The notes under the pieces are model-generated. The model was not told the DNA's origin and searched no databases. It worked only from the letters and a program-made list of their open reading frames with translations. From Pigmentiphaga humi (GTDB lineage Bacteria; Pseudomonadota; Gammaproteobacteria; Burkholderiales; Burkholderiaceae_B), in contig NZ_UWPJ01000018.1 in NCBI RefSeq assembly GCF_900606115.1, positions 124,001 through 188,000 of the forward strand: DNA of 64,000 nucleotides, in the 5' to 3' direction. Each line of letters starts with the position of its first letter. Position 1 is the first letter of the stretch. Of the stretch, positions 17,641 to 26,716 are shown one piece after another. Made by a program: the position numbers and the translations under genes.

Positions 17641-18612
17641 CTAATCCAAGCGCAGCCCGGTCCGCTTGACGATGTCGCCCCACTTGGCGATATCGGTCGC
17701 CACCAGCTTGCGCAGCCCATCGGGCGAGGTGGGTTTGGGGTCGGCGCCCACCGCGCGCACGCGTTCGATGACGTCCGGATCCTTGAGCGCGGCCGTGATC
17801 GCTTCATTCAGGCGCGTGACCACCGGCGCGGGCGTGCTGGCCGGCACGGCGATGCCGAACCAGCCCATGGCCTCGTAGCCCTTGATCCCTGCCTCTTCGA
17901 GCGTGGGCACTTCGGGCAGCGAGAAAGAGCGCTCGCTGGTGGTGACCGCATAGGCCTTGAGCCGCCCTTCTTTGATGGCCGGCACGGCGCTGGGGGTGTC
18001 GCTCATGGCCAGCGGAATCTGCCCGGCCATCGCGTCGGTCGTGGCGGGCCCCGTGCCCTTGTAGGGCACGAGCACCATTTTGACGTCGGCCAGCTGGTTG
18101 AGCAGTTCGCTCGCCAGGTGCATGACCGTGCCTTGTCCGCCATGGCCCAGCGACAGCTTGCCGGGCTCGGCGCGCGCCGCCGCCAGCATCGCCTTGACGT
18201 CCTTGTAGGGCGAGTTGACGGGGCCGACCAGGACGAAGGGCGAGGTCGCCACCAGGCTGACCGGCGCCAGGTCCTTGACCGGATCGAAGGGCATGGAACG
18301 GTACAGCACGCTGTTGATGCCCAGGGCGCCCGCGCCGCTCAGCACCATCGTATAGCCGTCGGGCGCCGCGCGCACTACCGCTTCCACGCCGATATTGCCG
18401 CCCGCGCCGCCTTTGTTCTCGACAATGACCTGCTGGCCCAGGCTCTTGGACATGGCCGGCGCCATGACCCGCGCGATCAGGTCGGTGCTGCCGCCCGGAG
18501 GAAAGGCCACGATCAGCCGCAGCGGCCGGCTGGGGAAATCATGCTGGGCATGGGCCGCCGGCGCCGCCGATACGGTTGCGACGGCGATGGCCGCGAGGAA
18601 CTGTTTTTTCAC
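17641..18612 (-). CDS. Bug (TctC-type) periplasmic solute-binding protein
   Basis: 323 residues with signal peptide ending AAPAAHAQ and motifs LRLIVAFPPGGSTDLIARVM, VIVENKGGAGGNIGVEAV and VLVPYKGTGPATTDAMAG. The start is GTG at 18612, preceded by GGAG. It lies 93 nt downstream of the alpha/beta hydrolase gene on the same strand, so both may answer to the promoter and dyad at 19579-19606. The ligand would then be the ester or the acid handled by the hydrolase (inference). No transporter genes adjoin. Confidence 0.93.
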   Translation of the reverse strand: MKKQFLAAIAVATVSAAPAAHAQHDFPSRPLRLIVAFPPGGSTDLIARVMAPAMSKSLGQQVIVENKGGAGGNIGVEAVVRAAPDGYTMVLSGAGALGINSVLYRSMPFDPVKDLAPVSLVATSPFVLVGPVNSPYKDVKAMLAAARAEPGKLSLGHGGQGTVMHLASELLNQLADVKMVLVPYKGTGPATTDAMAGQIPLAMSDTPSAVPAIKEGRLKAYAVTTSERSFSLPEVPTLEEAGIKGYEAMGWFGIAVPASTPAPVVTRLNEAITAALKDPDVIERVRAVGADPKPTSPDGLRKLVATDIAKWGDIVKRTGLRLD

Positions 18613-18705
18613 CTTGGTCTCCTTTGTCTTTCTGGCTTGTCCGCGCCGCCCGATGCGGCCGCCTTTTAATGATCAAGTTCAAAATTGATCAAACTCAATA
18701 ATCTC

Positions 18706-19539
18706 TCAAGTGCGCACGCCGCGCATCAGGGCATGCGCCATCATGGAATTGACCTGCTCCGCGGCCTCGTAGGCGGCCCAGTGGCCCGCGCCCGGCACCA
18801 GGTCGAAAGTCGCCTGCGGCAAGGTGTCTTTCAGCGCCCGCTCCTGCGCAGACGCTTCGCCGCCGCCGTAGACATCGCGTTCGCCGGCGATGCCATGCAC
18901 CCCGCAGCGCAAACCGGTATAGGCCTGAACCTGGCGGCTTGCCAGCAGCGGGCGCACGTCCAGGCGGCACCGTTCGAGATTGGCGGCGTGCACCGCAACG
19001 GCCTCGTCGTCGATCCGGCTGGCGTCGCCGAACATCAGGACCGCCAGGTTGTGCCGGTGGATGCGCGCCCGCTCGGCCGGATCTTCTACGCCGCGCCAGC
19101 GCAGCAGTTCCGGCTGGGGCGGAACCGCGAGCCGGAAGCCGCCGCGGAGCAGCACGACCTGCGGCACCTGCGCGGGACGCTGCATCGCCATGCTCTCGAC
19201 CAGCACCGAGCCCAACGAGAACCCCGCCAACGCGGGACTGGCCTGCGGGCCGAGCAATTGGTCCAGCCCCTGCCATAGCATCGCGGCGAATGCCGCGCAC
19301 GATGCCTCTCCGGCCGGCAGGTCGGAATCGCCATGGCCGGGGAGATCGGGCAGCAGCAGCGTGAAATGGCGCGACAGCGGCAGCACATTGCGCAGCCAGT
19401 GCGTCCAGGAACCGCCATTGCCATGGACCAGCACCACCGGCGGCCCCTTGCCCCAGATACGCCAGCTCATCCGGCCGCCGTCGATGGCGGTGTCCGCCGC
19501 CGCTGCCTGCGCCTGCACATCGTCGACCGTCGCCCGCAC
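18706..19539 (-). CDS. Alpha/beta hydrolase
   Basis: A 277-residue alpha/beta hydrolase with oxyanion-hole region VVLVHGNGGSWTHWLRNVLP, nucleophile elbow AGFSLGSVL (Ser), and C-terminal His in VPGAGHWAAYEAAEQVNS; an acid residue is probable in AGERDVYGGG. There is no signal peptide, so it is cytoplasmic. I start it at GTG 19539 because GGAG is 6 nt upstream; TTG 19569 is the longer option. It is divergent from a TetR regulator and has a strong promoter with a dyad in its spacer, so it is likely repressed by that TetR. It could hydrolyse an ester or a C-C bond. Confidence 0.88.
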   Translation of the reverse strand: MRATVDDVQAQAAAADTAIDGGRMSWRIWGKGPPVVLVHGNGGSWTHWLRNVLPLSRHFTLLLPDLPGHGDSDLPAGEASCAAFAAMLWQGLDQLLGPQASPALAGFSLGSVLVESMAMQRPAQVPQVVLLRGGFRLAVPPQPELLRWRGVEDPAERARIHRHNLAVLMFGDASRIDDEAVAVHAANLERCRLDVRPLLASRQVQAYTGLRCGVHGIAGERDVYGGGEASAQERALKDTLPQATFDLVPGAGHWAAYEAAEQVNSMMAHALMRGVRT

Positions 19540-19578
19540 GTTCGTCTCCCGGTGGCACCAACCAAACAATAATGATAC

Positions 19579-19606
19579 CTTATATAAAGATACTTTATTT
19601 AGTCAA
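19579..19606 (-). promoter_or_regulatory. Promoter with embedded TetR-type dyad (copy 1)
   Basis: On the minus strand, TTGACT (19606-19601) and TATAAG (19584-19579) are 16 nt apart, pointing to the hydrolase gene. Between and overlapping them lies the dyad TATATAAA-GATAC-TTTATTTA (19581-19601, plus strand), an 8-5-8 inverted repeat with one mismatch. Copy 2 at 32327-32347 has the same layout and register. The adjacent divergent TetR gene is the obvious candidate regulator. Confidence 0.75.
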
Positions 19607-19696
19607 GAAAGGTTTACGCTGAGAATCGACGCTTTTCTTCTAAAATGATTGCAGCCGGCAGATTCCGCCGCCTCCTTCCGCCGTTGCCTCGTCTCC

Positions 19697-20395
19697 ATGA
19701 AGATTTCGTCCGCCCGCGCCCAGCCTTCTCCCTCGCCCGAGCTGGGCCTGCGCGAGCGCAGCAAGCAAGACAAGCTGCGGCGCATCAAACAGGCCGCGCG
19801 CGAGATTTTCCTGGAGAAAGGCTACGACGCCGCAACCACGCGCGAGATCGCGCAGCGCGCCGACGTCGCCATCGGCACTGTCTTCGTCTACGCCGAAGAC
19901 AAGCGCGACCTGCTCATGATGATCGTCAACGCCGACCTGGATGCCGTCAACGACAAAGGCGCGAGGGTGCTGCAGCAGGATGGCGCGCTGATCGATCTGT
20001 TGATGGCCTTCTTCGGCCTGCGCTACAAGTACTGGGCCAGGCATCCGCAGATCTCGCGGCCGGCGGTCCAGGCCACGTCCGACTTCCTTGCCGCCAGCGT
20101 CGACCGGGGCGAGGAAACCCAGCGCTTCTATGCGCGCCGCGCCAACATCTACGCCATGCTGGGCGAAGTGGTCCGGCGCAAGCAGGAACGCGGGGAAATC
20201 GGCAGCGATGCCTCTCCCGAGTTGATCGCCGCGCTGTTCGTGACCATCTACCTGGCCGAGGTCAGGCGCTGGCTCAGCCAGGCCGCGCCCAAGCCCGCCG
20301 GCGGGCTGGCGACGCTGCGGGCGCTGCTCGAACTGGCCATACGCGGCCTGGCTCCCGTCGGGCGCGAACTCACCGCCATGGGCATGGGCGACTGA
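19697..20395 (+). CDS. TetR family transcriptional regulator
   Basis: 232 residues. The N-terminal DNA-binding domain is classical: RRIKQAAREIFLEKGYDAATTREIAQRADVAIGTVFVYAEDKRDLL. The C-terminal ligand domain is not assignable (FFGLRYKYWARHPQISRPAVQATSDFL). I start it at ATG 19697; an upstream ATG at 19649 adds residues outside the TetR family. It is divergent from the alpha/beta hydrolase and followed 18 nt later by the diguanylate cyclase. Because the same dyad precedes the acyl-CoA operon at 32 kb, it probably controls both loci. Confidence 0.92.
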   Translation: MKISSARAQPSPSPELGLRERSKQDKLRRIKQAAREIFLEKGYDAATTREIAQRADVAIGTVFVYAEDKRDLLMMIVNADLDAVNDKGARVLQQDGALIDLLMAFFGLRYKYWARHPQISRPAVQATSDFLAASVDRGEETQRFYARRANIYAMLGEVVRRKQERGEIGSDASPELIAALFVTIYLAEVRRWLSQAAPKPAGGLATLRALLELAIRGLAPVGRELTAMGMGD

Positions 20396-20413
20396 ACCGC
20401 CGCGAGCCCCGCC

Positions 20414-21610
20414 ATGCCGCCCATCGACCTGCGCACCGTCACGCTGCTGACCTCCGTCATGGGGGTGCTGATGTCCATCGTGCTCATTTCCGTCTATCGC
20501 GGCTTCCCCTCCTCCATCAAGGGACTGGGACAGTGGGCCGGCGGCTCCATTCTTTATTCGGTCTCCGCCGTGGCCTTCGGCCTGCGCGGCATCGCCCCGG
20601 ACTGGTTCTCGATCATTGCCGGCAACGTCTGCCTATTGATCGGCACGGCATGCTGGCTGACGGGATTGCAGCGCTTCTATGGGCAGCCGCCGGCCCGTTT
20701 CTGGCCCGCCGCGGGCATCGCGGCAGGCACCGCCTGCATCTGCTGGTGGCTGCTGGTCGACCCCAACTACATCATGCGGCTGGCCAGCTTCACCGCCATT
20801 CTGTCCGTCTTCTACGGTGCCCTGTTCATTGTCGTCGTGCGCCATGGGCCGCGGCATTTCGATACCGGATTCCTCGCGGTACTGATGCTGATACTGACCG
20901 TGGTGCTGGTGGTCCGCTGCGTCACCAGCCTCATGCCGGACTTCACAGGCACCGGCATGTTTTCGGACGACGTCGTCCAGGTGGTCTATCTGGTCACCTA
21001 CAACTTCATGATGCTGCTGCTGACGGTCGGGCTGGTCATGGTCGCCACCCATCGCCTGCGCACCGAACTGACCCGCCATGCCGAGCACGATCCTTTGACC
21101 GGGCTGCTGAACCGCCGCGCGCTCGTTTCGATCTATGAGCGCGCATGCCGCCAGCGCAGCGGAAGGCATGCGCCCATCGCGCTATTGCTGATGGACCTGG
21201 ACCACTTCAAGGCCATCAACGACCTGCATGGCCACGCCGTGGGCGATGCGGTACTGCAGGACTTCAGCCGCCGCGCCATGGCCGCGGTGGGTGCGCGCAC
21301 GTGTTTTGCGCGGGTCGGCGGCGAAGAGTTCGTCATCCTGCTGCCCGACACCGACGCCGCCCGCGCCCACGCAATTGCCGAAGCCGTACGCCTGGCCGTG
21401 CAGCGCGATGAAGACAACGGCCTGCCCGCCTACACATGCAGCATAGGCGTGGCAACGATGCCGCGCTCGGCCTGCCGGATGGACGCGCACCTGCAGGCCG
21501 CCGATACGGCGCTCTACCTGGCCAAGAGCCGCGGCAGAAACCGGACCAAACTCGCCGACGGCATGCCGGTGGCCGCCGTGGCGCGCCATGCCGCGGCACC
21601 CACCCCCTAG
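20414..21610 (+). CDS. Membrane diguanylate cyclase (GGDEF)
   Basis: 398 residues. The N-terminal half has about six membrane helices (first LLTSVMGVLMSIVLISVY, last FMMLLLTVGLVMVATHRL). The GGDEF domain follows: HDPLTGLLNRRALVSIYERA, LLMDLDHFKAINDLHGHAVGD and the intact active site GGEEF at residues 302-306, so it should make cyclic di-GMP. The allosteric RxxD inhibitory site, expected five residues before GGEEF, is absent (GART), so product inhibition through that site is not expected. It follows tetR by 18 nt and may be cotranscribed. Confidence 0.93.
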   Translation: MPPIDLRTVTLLTSVMGVLMSIVLISVYRGFPSSIKGLGQWAGGSILYSVSAVAFGLRGIAPDWFSIIAGNVCLLIGTACWLTGLQRFYGQPPARFWPAAGIAAGTACICWWLLVDPNYIMRLASFTAILSVFYGALFIVVVRHGPRHFDTGFLAVLMLILTVVLVVRCVTSLMPDFTGTGMFSDDVVQVVYLVTYNFMMLLLTVGLVMVATHRLRTELTRHAEHDPLTGLLNRRALVSIYERACRQRSGRHAPIALLLMDLDHFKAINDLHGHAVGDAVLQDFSRRAMAAVGARTCFARVGGEEFVILLPDTDAARAHAIAEAVRLAVQRDEDNGLPAYTCSIGVATMPRSACRMDAHLQAADTALYLAKSRGRNRTKLADGMPVAAVARHAAAPTP

Positions 21611-22041
21611 AAACCAGGCCGGGACCAACCGCCTGCCTGCCAGGCGCCGCCCAGCAGGTCGTGGGAATCCAGCAAGGCGTAGACGATGTGAGGATGGTTT
21701 TCGAACGCGCGCCGCAGCGCCGCCGGGATGGCATCGCGCGTCTTGCGGCACAGCCCGGGCCGGGCCTCTACTTCTATGCTCAGGCCCCGCACGGTGCGCA
21801 CTTCATTGGCGCTGGGCGAAATGTGCAACACGATGCCCAACTGCGCCTGGAGGCGCCCTTCCATATGCTTGAGATCCTCGAAACTGGCCAGGCTTTCGAG
21901 GCGGGAGACCAGTCGTTTTTCTTCTTCCTTGGTCAGCCTGAGGACGCGCAGGTCGCCCTGCGGATCGGCCAGCAGCAGTTCGCGGTCGCAGACACAGGCG
22001 CCGGGCGGGCATTCTTTGCGGATCGGGAACGGGACGTTCAT
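21607..22041 (-). CDS. Hypothetical protein with Cys-rich N-terminus
   Basis: About 144 residues from ATG 22041. The N-terminus has three close cysteines (KECPPGACVCDRELLLADPQGD), which could bind a metal. The middle is charged and helical (LRLTKEEEKRLVSRLESLASFEDLKHMEGRL), followed by LGIVLHISPSANEVRTVRGL and a C-terminal segment, ALRRAFENHPHIVYALLDSHDLLGGAW. No signal peptide and no membrane helix. I do not recognise the family. The 3' end overlaps the convergent diguanylate cyclase by 4 nt. Confidence 0.6.
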   Translation of the reverse strand: MNVPFPIRKECPPGACVCDRELLLADPQGDLRVLRLTKEEEKRLVSRLESLASFEDLKHMEGRLQAQLGIVLHISPSANEVRTVRGLSIEVEARPGLCRKTRDAIPAALRRAFENHPHIVYALLDSHDLLGGAWQAGGWSRPGF

Positions 22042-22097
22042 GGCCCCGTATTTTATCCCCTCGTCCGCCGCGCGTGGAGCCCGGCGCCCTTGCGGTA

Positions 22098-23063
22098 TTA
22101 CTCCGCGGTCATGCCGGCGGCGCGGATGATCTTGCCCCACTTCTCCGTATCGACTTCCGCCACGCGCGCGAGATCCTTGGGCCCGCCGGGCAGCGGCTCG
22201 GCGCCGATGGTGCGCAGAAACTGCGCCATCTGAGGCGTGGACACCACCTTGTGCAAGGCCGTGCTGAGAGCGCGCTGCACGTCGGCAGGCGCATTCGCCG
22301 GCAGGAAGATGCCGAACCAGCCGGCCAGATCGTAGCCCTTCACGCCTGCTTCCGCCATCGTCGGCACATCAGGCAGCGAAGTCGGACGAGTGGCGCCCGT
22401 CACCGCCAGCGCCTTCACGCGGCCGCCCTTCAGTTGCGGAATGGCCAGCGTGGCGTCGGCGAACACGAACGTCAGGCGGCCGCCGATCAGGTCCGTCATC
22501 GCCGGCGGCACGCCCTTGTACGGGACGTTGACCGTGTCGACGCCGGCCAGCGTCTTGTACAGCTCGCCCGCGACCTGGCCGGTCGCGTTGCCGCTGCCCC
22601 AGGAGTACTTGCCGGGCTGCTGCTTGAGCATCGCCGTCAATTGCGCGACGGTATCGATCTTGGTGTGCTCGGACGACACCAGCAGCACGAAACCCAGGCT
22701 GGCGACGGTACCGACCGGCATGAAGTCCTTGACCGGATCGAACGGCAGCTTCTTGAACAGGTGCACGTTCGCCGCGTGGGTGGAGTTGGGCGTGAACAAG
22801 ATGGTGTAGCCGTCCGGCGCGGCCTTGGCCACGGTATCCGCCGCCAGGTTGCCCAGCACGCCAGGCTTGTTCTCGAGCACCACCGGCTGCCCCAGTTCTT
22901 TTTCCAGTCCGGCTGCAACCTGGCGCGCCACGTTGTCGATGCCGCTGCCGGCCGGATAGCCCAGCAGCATGCGCACCGGACGAGTCGGATAGTCGGCGGC
23001 GGCGGCCGGTACGGCGGCCGCCAGGGTCAACGCGGCTCCCAGCCAGGCAAGGCGCTTCTTCAT
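22098..23063 (-). CDS. Bug (TctC-type) periplasmic solute-binding protein
   Basis: 321 residues with signal peptide ending AVPAAAADYPTRP and Bug motifs VRMLLGYPAGSGIDNVARQV, VVLENKPGVLGNLAADTVA and VNVPYKGVPPAMTDLIGG. Glycine-rich loop 1 reads GYPAGSGID rather than the common PFPPGG-TD, which may reflect a different ligand. It is the last gene of the molybdenum hydroxylase operon, 75 nt after the enoyl-CoA hydratase gene, so it probably binds the acid fed into that pathway. Confidence 0.92.
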   Translation of the reverse strand: MKKRLAWLGAALTLAAAVPAAAADYPTRPVRMLLGYPAGSGIDNVARQVAAGLEKELGQPVVLENKPGVLGNLAADTVAKAAPDGYTILFTPNSTHAANVHLFKKLPFDPVKDFMPVGTVASLGFVLLVSSEHTKIDTVAQLTAMLKQQPGKYSWGSGNATGQVAGELYKTLAGVDTVNVPYKGVPPAMTDLIGGRLTFVFADATLAIPQLKGGRVKALAVTGATRPTSLPDVPTMAEAGVKGYDLAGWFGIFLPANAPADVQRALSTALHKVVSTPQMAQFLRTIGAEPLPGGPKDLARVAEVDTEKWGKIIRAAGMTAE

Positions 23064-23138
23064 GGATGAAATCTCCTCATGGTTGCATCGCGGCCTGTCC
23101 CGGCCGCGACTATCTTGGGTATGAAAAACAGCGGGCGG

Positions 23139-23867
23139 TCAGCGCCCGAACTTGGCGGACAGCGCGGTGCCGGACAGATGCCCGGCGAGGCTGCTGGAGG
23201 CCGAGGGCGTGAGCCCCGGCGCCAGCTCCAGAAATTGCTTGACGGCGCGTACCGTGACCGGACCGCAGCCGAGTATGGTCGCAACGATTTCGTCCGCGCG
23301 CGCCTGCAATCCGCCGCGCGCGACCACCTGGCTCGCCAGCCCCGCTTGCAGGGCCTGGCCGGCGTCGAGCACGTCGCGGGTCAGCACCATGTGCGATACC
23401 GTCTTCACCGGCACGCGGCCGATCAGCGCCGACATGACCAGCGCGGGAGGAATGTCCCGTTCCATTTCCGGGATCTGGAAACTCGCGTCGTCGGCGGCAA
23501 GGGTAATGTCGCACACGCCGGCCAGCGCGCAGCCGACCCCATAGGCGCGGCCCTGCACCACGGCCAGGACCGGCACCGCCGTCGCCTTGATCGCGTCGTA
23601 CAGTTCCAGCGCCGGCAGAGCCACCTTGCGGCGCAGCATCTCGCCGGTCGGCGTCGAACCCGGCGCGGGCATGGGCGACACGCGGCCCGCGCAGAAATCT
23701 TCGCCCCGGCCCGAAATCCGCACCAGGCGCACATCCTCGTCCAATGCGCTCACCGCATCGATGATGAGCCGTCCCATTTCGCCGCTCATCAGGTTGCCGT
23801 TCTCAGGCGTCGCCAGCACGATGTCCAGCAGGCCATCGCGGCGCGTTACTTCTACAGGTGTGGTCAT
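23139..23867 (-). CDS. Enoyl-CoA hydratase/isomerase family protein
   Basis: 242 residues with the crotonase fold: DGLLDIVLATPENGNLMSGEMG, the oxyanion hole segment VRISGRGEDFCAGR and VVQGRAYGVGCALAGVCDITLAADDASFQIPEMERDIPP. Crotonase enzymes act on acyl-CoA thioesters. The usual second catalytic glutamate position reads PEMERD, so some acid function remains, but the reaction is open. It starts 7 nt after the coxL-like stop, which places it in the same operon and links the molybdenum hydroxylase to a CoA-thioester pathway. Confidence 0.88.
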   Translation of the reverse strand: MTTPVEVTRRDGLLDIVLATPENGNLMSGEMGRLIIDAVSALDEDVRLVRISGRGEDFCAGRVSPMPAPGSTPTGEMLRRKVALPALELYDAIKATAVPVLAVVQGRAYGVGCALAGVCDITLAADDASFQIPEMERDIPPALVMSALIGRVPVKTVSHMVLTRDVLDAGQALQAGLASQVVARGGLQARADEIVATILGCGPVTVRAVKQFLELAPGLTPSASSSLAGHLSGTALSAKFGR

Positions 23868-23874
23868 GGAGGGC

Positions 23875-26223
23875 TTACTCGGGTAGGTTCGACAACAGTT
23901 TCCACAGGACGGACGGCGTGGCCGGCATGGGGATCTCTTCTTCCAGGGCTCCGCCCATCGCATCGGTCAGGGCATTGAAGATCGCCGCGGTGGCCGGCGT
24001 GATGCCGCTTTCGCCGCCGCCCTTGACGCCCAGCGCGTTGCCATGCGTGCGGTCTTCGGTGAGTTCGATGCTCAGGTGGGCGGGAATGGCGCCGGCCCGC
24101 GCCACGCCGTAATCCATGTAGGAGCCGCTGAACACCTGGCCGCTTTCCGGATCGATGTAGTAGTCCTCGAAGAAAGCCTGGCCGATGCCCTGTGCCAGGC
24201 CGCCATGCACCTGCCCGTCGATGATCTGCGGATTGATCGGCCGGCCCACGTCGTCGATGGAGGTGTAGCGCACGATCTCGACGTCGCCGGTTTCCGGGTC
24301 GATTTCGAGTTCGCAGATCGCGGTGCCGGTCGGATGCGCGGGAATGCGGCCGTTGAATTCTGCGCTGGTGAAAAAGCGGCGCTCGTCGGGCTGGCCGGGC
24401 AGGCCGGCTCGCTCGATCTGCGCAGCCACCTCGGCCAGGCTGACCGAACGCTCGCTGCCATCGGTGAAGCTGCCGTGCCCGATGGTGACCTGGCCCGGAT
24501 CGCAGCCCAGCATGGCGGCCGCGACCTGCGAGCCGATCTCGCGCAGGCGCGCCGTCGCTTCGAAAATCAGATGGCCTACCAGCCGCATGGAACGATCCGA
24601 ATGCGAACCGCCGCCTACCTTGACGAAGGCCGAGTCGCCGGTGCGCAGCGTGATCGCCTCGAAAGGCACGCCGAGTTCGTCGGCCAGCACTTGCAGAAAG
24701 GTCGTCTCGTGCCCCTGGCCGGTGCTTTGCGTGCCGGCCACGAAGTCGACGCGCCCATCGGTGCCTATGGTCAGCTCGATGCGCTCGCGCGGCGCGCCGA
24801 CGGGCGATTCGACGTAGTTGGACAGGCCGATGCCGAGCAGCTTGCCGCGGCTGCGCGCCTCTTGCTTGCGCGACGCGGCATCCTGCCATTCGGAGACCTG
24901 CAGCGCGCGTTCCATGTTGGCGGCGAAGGCGCCGCTGTCGTAGTTCAGCCCCATGGGGCTGCGGTAAGGCATCTGCGCGGGCTGGATGATGTTGCGGCGG
25001 CGCAGTTCGATGCGGTCCAGGCCCAGCTCGTGCGCGGCGATGTCCAGCATCCGCTCCATCACGTGCGTGGCCTCGGGCCGCCCCGCGCCGCGATACGGCC
25101 CGGTCGGCGGAGTGTTGGTCAGCACCGCCGACAGGCGCGCGATGGCCACGGGCACGTGGTAGACCGTAGTCATGATGCGCGAGCCGTTGGACAGCGGCAC
25201 GTAGGAAACCGTGTGAGCGCCGATGTTGCCGATGACTTCGTTGTCGATGGCCAGGATGCGGCCGTCGGCATCCAGGGCCATCGCGGCGCGGATGATCTGG
25301 TCGCGCCCCTGGTAATCGGACAGGAAAGCCTCGTTGCGGTCGCTGGTCCATTTCACGGGACAGCCGGCGCGGCGCGCCGCCCACAGCACCGCGAGCTGGT
25401 CCGGATTCACGCAGCTGCGCGGTCCGAAGCCGCCGCCGACGTCCTGCGCGATGACACGCAGCTGCGACGGAGAAATCCTGAGCGCGTCGGCCATGCACAT
25501 CTGCTGGCGCGTCACGCCCTGGCTGCCCGCGAGCAGCAGGAATTCGCCGGTGCGTTCATCGTAGCTGCCGATGACGGAGCGCGGCTCCATCTGGCAATTG
25601 ACGACGCGGCTGTTGCGGAACTCGCGCCGAACCACGTGGTGGGCGCGCGCGAAGGCTTCGAGCACGGCGGCTTCGTCGCTGCCGGCATGGGCCTGGAAGC
25701 ACAGGTTGCGCGGCGCGCCGTCCCAGAGCTGGGGCGCGCCCTCTTCCATGGCCTGAACGGCGTCCACTACCGTCGGCAGCGGCTCGTAGTCGATCTCGAC
25801 CAGTTCGCAGGCGTCGCGCGCCTCGCGCACGGTGTGCGCCACCACCAGCACGATGGGCTCGCCGACGTGGCGCACGCGGTCCACGACCAGCGGCAGGTGG
25901 CGCTGGTTGAACACGCTGCCCGTGTGCGAATGGAGGAAAGCGCGCTCTTTGAAGGCAATGGCATCCGCCGGGTTGGGAATGTGGTCCATGCCCTGGAAAC
26001 CGTCGTCCAGGTAGTCCTGCCCGCACAGCACCGCGATCACGCCGGGCGCCTGCCGCGCCGCCTCCAGGTCCATGCCGCGGATCTCGGCGTGGGCATAGGG
26101 CGACCGCACGAACGCGCTGTAGGCCTGGCCCGGCAGGCTCATGTCGTCGGTATAGCGCCCGCGCCCGCTGACCAGGCGGATGTCCTCCGCGCGAGGCAGC
26201 GGCTTGCCGACCAGCTTATCCAT
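23875..26223 (-). CDS. Molybdenum hydroxylase large subunit (CoxL-like, form II type)
   Basis: 782 residues of the xanthine oxidase/CO dehydrogenase family. Visible motifs are MDKLVGKPLPRAEDIRLVSGRGRYTDD, GGGFGPRSCVNPDQLAVLWA, the loop PYRGAGRPEA and the catalytic glutamate segment VKGGGESGITPA. PYRGAGR matches form II (non-CO) enzymes rather than the AYxCSFR loop of true CO dehydrogenase, so the substrate is not CO. It holds the molybdopterin cytosine dinucleotide cofactor and hydroxylates a carbon next to a carbonyl or ring nitrogen. Its start overlaps the small subunit gene by 8 nt. Confidence 0.93.
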   Translation of the reverse strand: MDKLVGKPLPRAEDIRLVSGRGRYTDDMSLPGQAYSAFVRSPYAHAEIRGMDLEAARQAPGVIAVLCGQDYLDDGFQGMDHIPNPADAIAFKERAFLHSHTGSVFNQRHLPLVVDRVRHVGEPIVLVVAHTVREARDACELVEIDYEPLPTVVDAVQAMEEGAPQLWDGAPRNLCFQAHAGSDEAAVLEAFARAHHVVRREFRNSRVVNCQMEPRSVIGSYDERTGEFLLLAGSQGVTRQQMCMADALRISPSQLRVIAQDVGGGFGPRSCVNPDQLAVLWAARRAGCPVKWTSDRNEAFLSDYQGRDQIIRAAMALDADGRILAIDNEVIGNIGAHTVSYVPLSNGSRIMTTVYHVPVAIARLSAVLTNTPPTGPYRGAGRPEATHVMERMLDIAAHELGLDRIELRRRNIIQPAQMPYRSPMGLNYDSGAFAANMERALQVSEWQDAASRKQEARSRGKLLGIGLSNYVESPVGAPRERIELTIGTDGRVDFVAGTQSTGQGHETTFLQVLADELGVPFEAITLRTGDSAFVKVGGGSHSDRSMRLVGHLIFEATARLREIGSQVAAAMLGCDPGQVTIGHGSFTDGSERSVSLAEVAAQIERAGLPGQPDERRFFTSAEFNGRIPAHPTGTAICELEIDPETGDVEIVRYTSIDDVGRPINPQIIDGQVHGGLAQGIGQAFFEDYYIDPESGQVFSGSYMDYGVARAGAIPAHLSIELTEDRTHGNALGVKGGGESGITPATAAIFNALTDAMGGALEEEIPMPATPSVLWKLLSNLPE

Positions 26224-26716
26224 GGCGCACCGTCCCGATGGGCTTGCCGGCCTCGAGGCGCGCCTGCGCCGCGTGCTTGACCGCCCGGATGATATTGACG
26301 TAGCCGGTGCAGCGGCAGATGTTGCCCTCCAGGGCATGGTGGATCTGCGCGTCGTCGCAGGAACCGTTGGCATCCAGGTAGTAATCCACCGCCATCATCA
26401 TGCCCGGCGTGCAGAAGCCGCATTGCAGGCCGTGACAGGCCACGAAGGCCCGCTGCGTTTCGCCCAGCGCCTCGGGCGTTCCCAGCCCTTCCACCGTGGT
26501 CACCTCGCCGCCGCTGGCCTGCGCCGCCAGCACCGTGCACGACTTCACCGCATGCCCGTCCAGCTTGACGGTGCACGCGCCGCACTGGCTGGTATCACAG
26601 CCGACGTGGGTGCCGGTCAGGTCCAGCTCGCGCCGCAGGAACTCCACCAGCAGGGTGCGGTCGTCCACTTCGCGGCTGACGGCCACGCCATTGACGCGCA
26701 ATTCCACCCGGGTCAT
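26216..26716 (-). CDS. Molybdenum hydroxylase small subunit ([2Fe-2S], CoxS-like)
   Basis: 166 residues with two [2Fe-2S] sites. The plant-type cluster is Cys40-x4-Cys45-x2-Cys48-x11-Cys60 (GCDTSQCGACTV...KSC). The C-terminal cluster uses Cys99, Cys102, Cys134 and Cys136 (LQCGFCTPGM ... NICRCTGY). It passes electrons from the Mo site to the FAD subunit. The ATG overlaps the coxG stop by 4 nt, giving tight translational coupling. Confidence 0.95.
   Translation of the reverse strand: MTRVELRVNGVAVSREVDDRTLLVEFLRRELDLTGTHVGCDTSQCGACTVKLDGHAVKSCTVLAAQASGGEVTTVEGLGTPEALGETQRAFVACHGLQCGFCTPGMMMAVDYYLDANGSCDDAQIHHALEGNICRCTGYVNIIRAVKHAAQARLEAGKPIGTVRHG

Noticed and set aside
18695-19561. A second 288-residue minus-strand frame over the hydrolase gene
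   Set aside because: The other frame (18706-19539) carries the nucleophile elbow, oxyanion hole and catalytic His; this one is Gly/Arg-rich noise.
20414-21610. Diguanylate cyclase with product-inhibition site
   Set aside because: The residues five positions before GGEEF read GART rather than RxxD.
23875-26223. True carbon monoxide dehydrogenase (form I CoxL)
   Set aside because: The active-site loop is PYRGAGR rather than AYxCSFR, so CO oxidation is not supported.
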